Shown here: positions 24,901 to 36,557 of the stretch, one piece after another
How positions within the stretch are numbered: the first letter of the stretch is position 1
How the letters are laid out: every line of letters starts with the position of its first letter
Translations under genes and position numbers: made by a program
Assembly: GCA_015680685.1 (NCBI GenBank)
Contig: MNCI01004956.1
Location: 44,006-108,005, forward strand
Source of the DNA: Gnetum montanum
Lineage: Eukaryota > Streptophyta > Gnetopsida > Gnetales > Gnetaceae
DNA length: 64,000 bases
Reading direction: 5' to 3'
Notes under the pieces: model-generated
The model's input: the letters and a program-made list of their open reading frames with translations, nothing else
Database searches by the model: none
Told to the model about the DNA's origin: nothing

Positions 24901-25289
24901 TGGATGAGTGTTCTGAAAATGAACCCTAGTTCCCTTGGGTCATACACTCTAGGTTTCTCACTTACCATCCTTAGTGATTTAGTTTGTTGATTATTGTTTG
25001 AGGTAATTGTGATGGTAATTGAATTTTGATCATCTAAGTCCTTATTTCCTCTTTCTGCTAGTGTATGATTATGATGTAATATTTTTGTCGATGTGTTCTC
25101 AACTGGGATCATTTTCTTAGAAGAAGAGTTAATAAGTGTGTTGTATTATTTGATGTATTTTTTTGACACTTTTAAGTTCTTAATTAGTGGCCACTAGGTG
25201 TCTTCTGATTTAGTGGCCCATGATTTCTTTTGTACAGACACTTCTTTTTCATATCTATTGTGGATTGGTGTAAGAATTGTGTTGACATT

Positions 25290-25990
25290 CTAAAGTGTTA
25301 GTCCACAATTGCACCCTTCTTTATCATTCATAATGCATAGAATCCTTTTTGTATGTATGGCTTCATGCATGTCTTCCTTAGAGATTTCTATGGATAAATC
25401 TCTCATGCTTAACTTAGCATCTATTGTGCTAAGCTAGGTCCTTCTCATAATAATGGGAAATTACCTAGCATCATTTTTCACATCTATCACAAGAAAATTT
25501 GCTTGATAAGACCACTCATTGATAGTGGTCATCAAATCTTCTATCTATTCCAAAGGAATGGTGATAGATTGGTTTGCTAGCTTTAGCTTGATGTTGCACT
25601 TCCTTAAGGATGGTAGGTTCCATCCCTTATATGTTTCCTGAGAGATCAAATTTACTCCAAAACCTAAGTCTAGTAGAGCCTTGCATGATATATTTCTAGC
25701 TACTTGTAAATAAATTAAAGAAATTCCAGGAATAATTCGTTTCTTCGAGATTCGTCCTCCCGTTATATAGTCTGATACTATTTTTGTTAGCATGACAGTT
25801 TTCAATTCCTAAGCCAATTCTAATGGAAGCATAGTATTTGTAAGAGGATCTATCATGAAAGAAACTTGTCTCAATGAAGTTCTAACTCTGCCATCCTTTT
25901 CTGAACTTGTTCTAAAGAAAGGGTGTTTCTTAGATTTGCCCTTAGTATTGCTGATATGATCCTCTATATGTACATTTATTGTCCTTGTAG
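25290..25990 (-). pseudogene. Element C protease remnant
   Basis: The frame reads CKALLDLGFGVNLISQETYK (25700-25640), which carries the D-L-G core of retroviral-type aspartic proteases. KLKLANQSITIPLE follows, and about 60 residues on, after one stop, comes DAKLSMRDLSIEISKEDMHE. This is the usual flap and C-terminal region of Gypsy proteases. D has the matching CKALMDLG. No RT follows, so pol ends here in C. Confidence 0.65.
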
Positions 25991-26379
25991 CTTTTCTTTA
26001 TTGAGTTTGTGATGGAAATGCATGTATGGAGTTAGGAGGTTGAGTCAACGATTTAGCCACTTGTAAATGCACGTATGGAGTGGGATCCACCCTTGGAGGT
26101 GTTGGTCTATGGTATTTGGGTGGATAGTGTTAAGGAGCTTGAACTAATGCATTACTTGTAGAAATTAGACGTTGAATGTAGTATCCATACAAGTTCAATT
26201 GCCTATATAGGTACTATTGTCATGGTGGTCACATTTCCCATGATTAGGGTTGTTGCTTCTATTGGTGGTACTACTCCTATGGTTGTGGATAGACTCCATT
26301 GAGGTAGTATGTTGGTTGGAAGGTCTATTGATAGTTACCTTGAAGGTAAGACAATCGTTTAGGCATTTGATTTTTTATG

Positions 26380-28100
26380 AACCTAGAATTGAGTGTGTAT
26401 GCCTTTGTTTCTTATAAATGTGTCATCATTGGACAAAATCTCTTGGAATGTTCATATTGGCACACTACATATCCTTCGTCATCCTCAGAGCTTGTATCTA
26501 AACATTTGGCCACTAAAGCCACTTTTCCTTTTCATCCAAAGTCTATCTTCTTCTTCTTCTCCTTTCCTTTACTGAAGGCTTACTCGGTTCTTTCCTCCAC
26601 AATCTTTAAAGATGTTGTAAATTTTTCATCCATCCAATTCCACATCTTTTTACCTTGGTTGCTATATTAGTAGCAAAATTTTAAATAGGTAGTATCTTCT
26701 TTTATATCACATCATCCAAGGTTTCTTCTTCCTGATGATTACATACACATACATCTCTTTTCGGATTGATGGATCTCTATTATATTCTTCAAATGATTCT
26801 CTTTTCTTTAGCTCACCTTCTTTCTTTACCACTTGATCAATAAGTCTTTGAATTTGATGGATAATCATCTCTGACAATAAGCCTTGGGGGTAAACCCCAA
26901 GGGTCTTTCTAGTTTTGTTTGTGAGCCCATTGATAATGTAACTAAGTTGATCCCTTTGGGAAAATCTGTGGCCTGGGCACTTATACAATAGTGAATAGTA
27001 TCATTCCATTGTTTCATTAAGGGATTCATGGATCCCTTGCTTCCATCCCTAGATTTGTTTCCAAAGATTGGACACCCAGGAATAGGTTTTGTATTTATGA
27101 TTAAAAATTCCTAGCATGGTACTCCATCTCCTAATTGATTCCCGTTCTAGTGATTTGTACCAACTTTTCGCCTCTTTAATAAGTGTTCTTGGGAATAACT
27201 TTAGTTTTTTCTAGTCACTCTCTATGTTCTGTAGGGTGCAAGCATCATGGATTGCTTGAAGGTGGTGTTGTGGATTAGCATTATATTCACCCTCAAATCT
27301 AGGCATGTTTTTCATGTCTAGCTACTTAATGTAGTTGTCCCTTAAGTGCCTAATTGAGATGTAGACAGCTTTCTTTATATTTATCATATTGTGAGTTGCC
27401 AACAAGGGTTCATCATGGTGATTGGGTTTGTAAGCCATATTGTATTAGTACCCCCTTTTTAGCTTATACCTATTTCTATATTCATGTCTATCCCTGTGTC
27501 TTCTTAGTTCATGCTCTTCATCGTTCACATCATAATGTCTTGGACAATAGTCATAGTAATTATGAGTGCTTCGTCCTTCCCTATCATGGTCTTTGTACTT
27601 ATGTCCCTTTCAATTAGAGTCCACTAATGATTGTGAGGATGAAGATGAAGTAGTGGGAGAATGATGTCAGCTTGTTCTCCTTGTATGACTTTGATATTCT
27701 TCCCTATGTGATCTAGCAGAAGCTCTTGGCCTTGAGTCCTGATTATACTTAGAATCTATTACTTCTTTTTTGGGTGTCACTGCTAAAGTTGAATGTAATT
27801 GCACTTTGATAGGTTCCTCTAATTATATGATTGGCATTTGGGAATGGACTTTATGATCTTGGTGAAGTTTGTCTACTAAAAATACATCTCCATCAAGTTC
27901 TTCCAAGATAATAGGAGAGTTAACATGCTTTCCTTTATTTTGTGCATGTTTGGTTTCCATAGCAGCATCTCTCCGCATTTTCTCCTCTATGGATTGGTAG
28001 GATATTGTCATGTGCTTGATCACATAGTATCCTTCTTGTGCATGATTTAGATTTAGTCCCCTTAGACCTATTTGAAGCATTGTGGGTGCTAAATGTTCTG
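26380..28100 (-). pseudogene. Element C gag
   Basis: The minus-strand frame includes MTISYQSIEEKMRRDAAMET, an Arg/His/Ser-rich part, and the core NMPRFEGEYNANPQHHLQAI (near 27310). It continues AKSWYKSLEREP, YKCPGHRFSQRDQLSYIING and TRKTLGVYPQG (26910). It is homologous to the gag of D, closer to D than to A or B (ELKKRESFEEYNRDPSIRKE against D's ELKK*ESVNEYNRDPSIRKR). Scattered stops make it inactive. Confidence 0.72.
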
Positions 28101-28331
28101 GAGGTAGAACGATGTTGCCCTAGAGGCCTCTCCATCTTAATCGTTCATCTTGGTGAAAGATGAAGGTAAAATTAGGATAGTAAGGATCATTCTGAGAATA
28201 TGAGATTCTTGTCTTCATGGGCATACTCCAATCTTCATTGTTATTATTATTGATTTAAGGATATAAAGGTTGAAGTTAGAGTTCTTGATACAATGAAATT
28301 TATAAAATCCATTACTCAACACACATTGACA

Positions 28332-28352
28332 CATCCTCGATAACGACACCAA
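28332..28352 (-). other. Element C primer binding site
   Basis: The minus strand reads TTGGTGTCGTTATCGAGGA directly after the 5' LTR end GCTCATCA. It is a decayed tRNA-Asp-type site. Confidence 0.65.
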
Positions 28353-28572
28353 TGATGAGCAATGAAACAATCCAACACAAAACCATACAAGTTCCAAGTG
28401 TTCATGCATGACCTAATCGTAATCCATAGATGCTCAATGTTATTATACTAGTAATTAAGTTGAAGTTTGAGATTGTTTTCTTCCCACTTAAGTTAGTGAA
28501 AATTAAGTGTATGGTTTAACTCATAGTGAGGTATCTAATGAATTGATGTTGTTTGGGCTCTTATAGCTCTTA
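28353..28572 (-). repeat. Element C 5' LTR, inner piece
   Basis: It matches 12100-12310 of the 3' LTR and is broken at the element A insertion. It continues beyond A at 36823-37492. Confidence 0.78.
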
Positions 28573-28600
28573 ATTTTTGATGAATCGTGATTCATCGGGC

Positions 28601-28710
28601 CATGATATCGCATCCACAATATCGGATCCATGATATTGGGTATGCAATATTGTAGCCCAACAACGATATTAGATACATGATATCGTGACTCTTGCGTGAG
28701 CCTATAAATA
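28601..28710 (+). promoter_or_regulatory. Element A U3 palindrome array and TATA box
   Basis: Units TGATATCGCATCCACAATAT, TGATATTGGG and TGATATCGTG precede GCCTATAAATAC. In the 3' LTR the array (36580-36652) lacks one unit of about 14 bp. Confidence 0.6.
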
Positions 28711-29187
28711 CACATGTAGGCACACAAGAGAAGGAGCATAGGAAGTTAGTATTAGAGTAGGATCTTTTTGTCAGTTTTTCCTCTCAACGCTCTCTTTCAG
28801 TGCATGCCCACAGTGTGATGGTTGTAATTGTATGACACCTTTATTCGAGTGTGACGTACTTGGAAACACACATGATCGAAAATAAAGATCGAGATTACTT
28901 CATCATTGTAGCATTCACTTAGTTTAATTATTTAATTTTTATTGTTATTTATTACTTTCATAGTTAATATCTCTTCACCCTAAACTCCTTAAATGCGGAA
29001 TGAGTATGACTTAATCATGAGCATTTAAGTGTGACTACTTGGTAACCCAGTAGCGTACCTAGGATCTACGCTTGGTAATCCTAGTGGTAGTCGTGCACAA
29101 GGTCCAAGATGTGTACAAATAATTAAGGAACATATGCTCATCACATTTAGGCTAGCTTAGATTCTCTCTCTGTATCTCCTCTTAGTA

Positions 29188-29212
29188 TAGCTCTCTCTCT
29201 CTCTCTCTCTCT
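29188..29212 (+). repeat. CT microsatellite in the LTR of A
   Basis: A run of about twelve CT units, preceded by a shorter interrupted CT tract (29160-29180). B's LTRs have GAGAGAGAG at the same place. Confidence 0.9.
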
Positions 29213-29469
29213 CTTCCCTCCTAGCTTAGCTAAGATTATTTTCCATTGCCTCCAAGAGTAGCATTAGTTTAGGAACACATCATACACCTCACTCTAGACT
29301 AAACCATACATGACAAAGCAAATACTAGTCCAGGTGGGAAGACAGTGAATTGCGATCAATGAGTAACTATCTAGATTTCACAACTAGCCCATCTATAGAG
29401 TTTGACTGGATCATGCATGAAATGCTCATATTTGTATGGTTGAGTGTAGGGGTACCTCGCCACTCATCA

Positions 29470-29490
29470 TTGACACTATTGCCAAGGACG
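29470..29490 (+). other. Element A primer binding site
   Basis: TTGACACTATTGCCAAGGAC directly follows the LTR. It is a decayed tRNA-Asp-type site (TGGCGCCATTACCGAGGA in B). Confidence 0.65.
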
Positions 29491-29604
29491 ATGCTAGTTA
29501 TTTAGATTAGTTACATCATACAAGATCACTGTAACAAAGTATTCATGATACATCTTTTAGAAAAGAAATTAATTTCAATTAAGACACACACAAATTCACA
29601 CACC

Positions 29605-31373
29605 ATGTCTCTCTCACAAGGATATGATAATGCAACAAACAATAAGAAAATTCATTGGAGAACCAATGAATTATATGATGAAGAAGATGAAGTTTGGAGT
29701 ACCTAATCTAATGTAGGGGTTTCCTATAAACATAAACGAAGACAACATCGTCCCAACTCACGAATACATAACATACCTAGTGACAATGAACCCCTACTAG
29801 CCACTACAAGCCTAATGGAGATACAAGAGGCTGTTCGAATATCTCGTAGGCATCACAAGGAAAGTCATCTACCCAGGCTTGACCTAAAAAACTTTCCCAA
29901 ATTCTCAGGAGGCTATGAATTAGATCCACAACAACATTTATGAGCCTTCTACGATGCTTGTGCATGGAACAACATTGATAATGGATGGCAAAAACTTAAG
30001 CTCTTTCCTTTGACACTCGTTGGCCACGCAAATGTATGGTATAGGTCATTAAACCAAAATCAATATGATGTTGGCCAACAATGGTAGAACTATTTAATGA
30101 ACAATATCAAACCTATGCTAGAATGTTAGCCTTGAGGAGACAAATCCAAGAATGGAAACAAGAGCAACATGAACCCTTGGACATGGCCTTAGAAAGATAT
30201 TATGCACTGTTAAACAATTTCCTAGGCCATGGGTTCTTCGAGGAGAGGCTAATGTACCATATCATAGATGGGCTCCGTAATGAAACAAGGGAGACCCTAG
30301 GAATGTATGCCCAAGGTCAACTATATGAGCTATGAACCCATCAATTCCAAGAGCTTATCAACTGAGTAGCAAAAGAAGAAGGAGAAATGGCTAAGTGGGA
30401 GAATGTTGAAAAATCTCAATAGGTCCAAAACCTTAAATCAATAAGGGCCCATGATAATTAAGAGGAGAAATCAACTCACCTCAAGGAGGTGGAACCATCT
30501 TTTCCAACACTATAATCATTGGATGAAACTGAGGCAAAGATCAATAAGATGATGGAATGGATGCATAAAAAATGTGGAGAATATGCCAACACTATTGAAG
30601 GTAGAGTCATGATGAACCAAGAAATAGGACAAAACACCCTTAGACAATTAGAAAGAAGGGTAGAAGAGAATAAGAGTTCAACTACCAATCATACGTATCA
30701 ATGCAACATTTGCTTATATGATCACCCCAAGGGCCAATGTCCAATCTTGCCACATTTACAAGAGCATTGGGAAAGAATGTTACATCCAGAGTTCATACAG
30801 AGATACTGTGTTTGATCACAGTGGCAACAATCCCAATCGTGGGGGAGGCCACCCCCAAACTAGTTACACCCTTCATACCATTCAAACCTAAGTGCTTATC
30901 AAGTTCAACATCTTGTTTCCCCAACTGGGTCAACATCCTCTATTTTGCCACATTATTATTATTCTCCTCAATGTTATCAACCCATATCCTCACCAACAGG
31001 ACCACCACCTTGGGTACCTTACACTTCTCCTCAATTTCAAAATTATGATCCTTCATCTCCTTCTCCTTCTACATTGCCACTAAGTGTTCCAGAGGGTTTT
31101 TCACCACAACACCAACCCACAAATGTTACTTGTGTCACTACTGACAATAGCAGTGGGGAATGTCCTCAACATCGAAGATGCCCCTTCTTTAGGCATGACT
31201 GCAAGAAGGGACAACACAATTTTGAGCCCATTGCACCTTTGAACCTAGCACATGTCGAACACTATGGTGTAGCTCCTTCCTCGAACCCAACACCTCATGT
31301 TACTTTCTCTAGGCCACCAACCACTACTCCAACAACCATGGGGCCCAATGAATATAACCACCGAGGGAGATAG
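29605..31373 (+). pseudogene. Element A gag
   Basis: It starts MSLSQGYDNATNNKKIHW, close to B's MPLLQGYDNATSSEVIHW. Core motifs are LPRLDLKNFPKFSGGYELDP, KLKLFPLTLVG and, after a frameshift near 30075, EWKQEQHEPLDMALERYY and YHIIDGLRNETRETLGMYAQ (30260-30310). A zinc knuckle CNICLYDHPKGQC (CX2CX3HX4C) is near 30703. A Pro/Ser/Tyr-rich tail with HRRCPFFRHDCKKGQH near 31160 ends at NEYNHRGR (31373). Gag would build the particle and bind RNA through the knuckle. It has several stops (for example TGA/TAG near 29706, 29941 and 30331) and at least two frame changes, so no full protein can be made. Confidence 0.78.
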
Positions 31374-33565
31374 ATCGATCCTTGCATACCATCTTATGGT
31401 CAAGGGTGTCATAGTGGGTCAACCACTCATCAGTTGACTACATCTTATAAATTGCCCCACTATGCTTACTATAATCAAGTGTGTTAACCCCACTCGAGGT
31501 ACGTTCCAACCACCACATCAAAAGACACCCAGTAGTTCGAATATGATCGGATCCCAATATGTCCAATATGCAAGGATTCCAACTTTTCATTTATTAATCC
31601 TCGCCATACTCAACCATTTAGTTATGGGGGACACTCCCATTCTAATAACAAGTAGGATTAATAAATATTTTTCATTTTCTTTAATTTTGAAATTTTTATT
31701 TTTCATTTTTTCACTTTCCAACTTATTGTTTGATCTTTTTACCTTTTTATAAGTAATCTCATCTAGGAATAAAACACTCATGTGTTCATTGGTTGAGGTG
31801 TTATTTTATGCTATCAAGTCTCAGGTAACTAATTATTTGGATAGCGAGCCCACAACATCCATCCACCCATTCTATTAATAAGAGCTTCTACTCTAGGTAT
31901 GATGATATTCTTGACATCATTAAAACTTAAAGTAATTTTGTGCTCATTATGCCTAGAGCGAAGAAGGATGGACCAAGCGGAAATGGCTAAGGTATGACAT
32001 CAAGGGGACTTGTGGATTCTCTTTGGTGATATTTGTTAGAGTTATCATGCAGCTTGGTTGTACTAAGATCCTTGTAGATCTAATAAAAAATGGGAGTAAG
32101 AGTAATCCAAAGGCACTCAACTAGAAAATAATAATAAGGCTATTCTAGGGGGCCCCACTGGAAAGACATGCACCCATTCCTGAAGGTAGGTAGCTTCTTT
32201 GGATTAAGCATTTATAAAAAAAAAACATGTGTGCTGCAAAGCAAAAATCACTCCTCCCTTGAATGAAATGTCAAGTGATCATACACCTTACGGTCATGAT
32301 TCTTTTATGGTTGTCCATCATTGAATAAAACAATGCAATGTCACTGATCGGAGGAATGGACTTGATCCTGATTTTGGAGTGATGGGCAGCTGACACACTA
32401 ATCATGCCTTTCACGTAGGATTCATTGTGCCTTGAGTCCGTTACCTCATGTCCCAATCTCTACAATCCCTTCTACAATTCACCTCACCTTGCTGTTTGTG
32501 TAATTTTGACTTGTGACTCAGGTAGTATGGGATTCATATCTCATCACAGTGATATCTACATGTGTTTGTTTTGTGAGAACGGTGTGGATTACATTTAACC
32601 CTTCTAGTGCTTACGGACATTTTAAGGTGTGGTTGCGTAAGGGCACTATAGGTTGGAACCTGCTTTGGGGAGGACCCAATTGTGTAACCCTTGTAATTTG
32701 CACTTATAACACATCTTCCACACATCATCCTCTAAGTATTATCAATGTTCTTCTTTCCCTTATCATCCTTCCAGTTCAAACATTCCTATGAGCTAACACA
32801 TGTCCTTTTCCCTCCTACTCTTCATGATTTTAATTGGCTAATTTTACACCATTGTACTCTTTATGCCTTTAGGACTAGTTTGTATTACCCTAGACCCCTT
32901 TACATTTACCTACACATCCTTGGAGTTCAAAAAATTTGTAAATTTTTCAAGTACCTTATTTTTGGTAGGATGCAATATCGGGTCCCTGATATCAAGTTTG
33001 ATGTGATATCAGGTCCTCGCTAGCAGGTACGCGATATCGTGTAATTAAAATATATATATATGGACCTTCCCCCCCAATGCATGTCAACATCATTTGCAAC
33101 TATTCACACAAGGGAAGCTTTTCAAAGTTTCTTCTATGACTTGCGATTGTGCATCTCTTGCTTTGATAACCATAACTCGCTTGTTGGTGCTCCAATTTTC
33201 ATTTCTTCTAAACCTACTTAAACCCAGAGTGTTCAGCTTAGTCGTGGGGGAGGGGTACATGCTGAATTGCATATAAATTTTTTGAAATTCATCATCACCC
33301 AAAGGACACTATCAAGGGTAATTAGTTATAAAAATAATAAACATGTTTCAAAAACAATTTCATCTCCTTATTTATACTGGGAAATTAAACTCTAAAACCA
33401 CATTTGCAAAGTGAACTAAATATTAAAATCTTTTGGGGACATTTCCATAAAAATTCATAACTTTAAAACCACATGGAATTAGGACAAACTCATTAAGAAA
33501 AGAAGTAAGGTATAACTTAACTTTGGTAAGCAACCTTACTAATGATTGGCCCTATGTGATTGCAG
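31374..33565 (+). other. Element A non-coding spacer with internal leader
   Basis: About 2.2 kb lie where pol would be expected. It matches B's spacer (53112-50915) along most of its length. It holds the internal array (32966-33042), a TATA-like run and a leader of about 500 bp before ORF2. Confidence 0.65.
32966..33062 (+). promoter_or_regulatory. Element A internal GATATC array and TATA-like run
   Basis: Units CAATATCGG, CTGATATCAAG, GTGATATCAGG and TACGCGATATCGTG are followed at once by AAAATATATATATATGG. The order matches the U3 arrays of the LTRs. B has the same feature at 51408-51502. It may start a separate ORF2 transcript. Confidence 0.5.
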
Positions 33566-36335
33566 ATGGCCCCAAAGCGTGGACAACAAGAAGGTCCCTT
33601 TCAAGGTGCGTCTAAGCAACCCAGGAGAGGTAAAGAATAGGTTCCTACTAAACAACATGAAGAGCAAGAGGAGTAATCATTCAGTATCCATCAAGAAGGC
33701 CCTGCCACTGTACAATCGGGATAGGCAAAAGGAGGAGCTACTACAGTACCTGAATAGGGACTACACCTCACGTTGCCCCCGAAATGTGTCTAGGCCATCC
33801 ATGAAAGGTCCACATCAGTTGTAGTGATCATGGAATTGAACTTCAAACCTTTCATGGAATTCACTCCTGAGGCCATTAGGGACCACCTCAAAGGGTCCCC
33901 ATTATGGCCTATCCTCTCTGAAAGCGGTGCCTGGTACTTAGGAGAAACATACCAATTCTAGCATAATAAAGAAGAAGGCACCACATTTAACATTTGTGAT
34001 GTGTCTGTTGATTTTTTTGTCAAAGCCATTTTGAAAGTGTTAAACCTTCTGAACATAGGGCCAAAGGTTGCTCATTTGTCCACTCGCTTTGATGCTGATG
34101 TGCAAAGGGTTTGGTTAGACAGGGTGTACGATAAGGAAGATAAGGCCTATGGAGAGTTAATGTTGGAAGAGAAGATATACTTTAAAATTAGAACTTATCA
34201 CATCTTTCCCACAAAAGGATTAAACAGAATTTCAACATATGCGGCATGAGGAAGTGTGATATTGATGGAAAAGGTTAATGCTAACCTACCTTATCTATAT
34301 TTCATGGAAATCTTAAGGTGGTTTGAAGAATGCAAGATAGGGAAGCTTGCGTTGCCCTTCCCTTGTCTCATTAGGAAGCTGTGCAAGCGTGTTGGTATTC
34401 AGGGATACACCAATGATGTCCTCAGAAGAGCCCAAAATGCTTCGTACACCGAAGTACTAAAGCCACCAGCTGCAAGGAAAAGTGCTGGTGAGATGCTGGG
34501 GCCAGATCAAGAATAAGAACAGATGGTGGGGCCCACTACAACTCAACTTGCAAGGCCCAGCCAACTTCGAAACACGGGACCCAGTCCACAACGAGAAGCA
34601 GGGCCTAGCACGAGCCAGCGAGATCAATCACCACCACCACCACAGGATTACCATTGGTTGATGAGCCATCTCAGGGCCATCGCTGAGATAGTTAGTTGGG
34701 GAAGTCATGATGATGCAAATCCCTTACCCATCATCGACAATACTGTACAGCCCACTATCTCTATAGATTGTGCACAAGGTGAGGTGTCCATTTAGATAGG
34801 AGGAGGGTAGACTCATTGGTTGCAACAGATTTCAGGGAATGTTGCATCCTTTCAGGTGCAATTGGAGACTGGTGAAGGGGCCACAATGGTGGTCATACAA
34901 TACCAGGATGTAGCAGGAGCAATAGAGGTGGTTACAAAATACATCAAGGAATATTTTAACGTTCCTATTGTGCCATCGATAGATTTCACAGGAGCACAGG
35001 ATGCTCAAACTCTGGCCAGTCCTTCAATGACTCCTACAGAACATGAGGATGTGCTTGATCAATTGCTACAAATAGGACATGTGATGACATCCTTGTTTGA
35101 CATCCCATAGGATGTTCTAGCAGCACAATTAGACCTCATCTCCACCAAAGGAAATTTGGTCATGATAGAGATAAGGGCTGGGCAAGCAGAAGCGGAAGTG
35201 GCAAGACTAAAAGAAAGGCTCATAACCCTGCAAGCTGTACAACGAGATCCCTCTCAATTTGTTCTTGTAGACCAGTTGGACACCTTTAGGACCTAGCAAC
35301 TCAACAAGTTGCAGGCAGAAAATAAAAGGGTGGCGAAGGAAAAAGAGAAGGCTGACTGGGATGCCTCCAAGGCACAAGCGCAAACTTATGCACATTCCAA
35401 GGCACTCAAGGCCTTACAAGAAGAAAATAAATAGCTTGTTTCCAATAATCTTTCGTTGACCTCTATGGAAAAACAAAAGAACACTCTTGAAGAAAATTGT
35501 CAGCGACTGCGAGAACAGTTGATCAGGATCAACCAGGATATGAATCATTTGGCCAGAGAAAATCAAACCCTGTCAATGAAGGAGGTACACACCATCCGTC
35601 AGAAGATGGCCATCAAAATAAGCGCATGGCAAAATGAGGCCAAGCAGCATGAAAGGTTAAAAGAGCACTTGCGAGACCAAGTGGGAATGTACAAGCAAAT
35701 CATCGAGAAGGAGATCCATATGGCTAAGGCCCACCTCAACGCTTTCAATGCTCAACACACTGATTGGTGGGCCATATTGGACACATATGCATTTGTCCAC
35801 TAGGCGGGAACTTAAAAGCTGAGACCTGTAGATTCAGGATCTCACAGAGTACATGGAGTTGGCAAATCTACGGTATGCCAATTTAGCCATGTTGATAGCA
35901 TGGTGCTCGAGGATAGAGCTCGAGAGGTAGGTAGCTACCACCTATGCCAAGTATGAAGAAGAATTTGCAGAACACAAGAAAAAATTATAGAAGTTGGAAG
36001 TCGCAAATTCTGAATTGGAGGTGGTTAAAGTAAGCTACCAATGACAAAAGGATGTCACAACAGACTTGGCTTGATGGCTTATAGATTTTCAGGAGTACAG
36101 GGATAAAGCCAGAGCCTACGAGGAGGAATGATGATTGTTTGTGGCCTAGTATGTCAAAGCAAACAAAATGTTTCTATAACTACCATGCCCATGGGAGGTG
36201 CCGACTCCATCAAACATTGGAGCATTAGCATGGATGGCACAGGATCCCAAAATTGAAGAGGAAAAGCCCCAGGCACTACTTCAATGTCATCAAATCCCAC
36301 AACCTGGAGCACAAGACAAGGGGAAGTAGCCCATG
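33566..36335 (+). pseudogene. Element A ORF2: basic N-terminus, plant-transposon-like domain, long coiled coil
   Basis: The start MAPKRGQQEGPFQG at 33566 follows TGTGATTGCAG, a good 3' splice-site match also present in B. The protein (about 900 residues if unbroken) has a basic start. A folded domain follows (33835-34420): ELNFKPFMEFTPEAIRDHLK, SGAWYLGETYQF, LSTRFDADVQRVWLDRVYDK and LPFPCLIRKLCKRVGIQGYT. Next is a Pro/Ser/Gln linker (34440-34660). A long coiled coil runs from about 35160 to 36100 (AEVARLKERL, QKNTLEENCQRLREQL, HERLKEHLRDQVGMYKQIIE). The C-terminal motif AWMAQDPKIEEEKPQALL is near 36230. The first domain resembles what is called a putative plant transposon protein domain. It lacks pol motifs. 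Several stops and a frameshift near 35820 break it. Confidence 0.65.
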
Positions 36336-36548
36336 GAGGAGCCACCACCACATGGAACCACATGAGTTCCACAAAATTTTGTAATTTTTTGATTTTGCAT
36401 TTTTTATGTTGTGTCCCAATTTTGTTCTATTGAGCTCTCCACTGCGACATGAATAAATTCCCTGTCAATCAATAATCTCATACCTATCCACTGTGTAATC
36501 AATGGGGCTTGTTCTCATTTTGACTCGTGGATAAGTTTTCATTCAATC

Positions 36549-36557
36549 ATGGGGGTA
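36549..36557 (+). other. Element A polypurine tract
   Basis: ATGGGGGTA lies directly before the 3' LTR start TGATGAATCG. Confidence 0.75.

Larger units (their letters stand above)
28578..29469 (+). repeat. Element A 5' LTR
   Basis: 892 bp, from TGATGAATCG to CACTCATCA. The start TGATGAATCGTGATTCATC can form a hairpin with 8-base arms. The U3 array is at 28601-28690 and TATAAATA at 28703-28710. A (CT)n tract is at 29188-29212. Confidence 0.87.

Noticed and set aside
30945-31373. 142-codon frame as a separate gene
   Set aside because: It is the C-terminal part of A gag, homologous to B 53704-53113.
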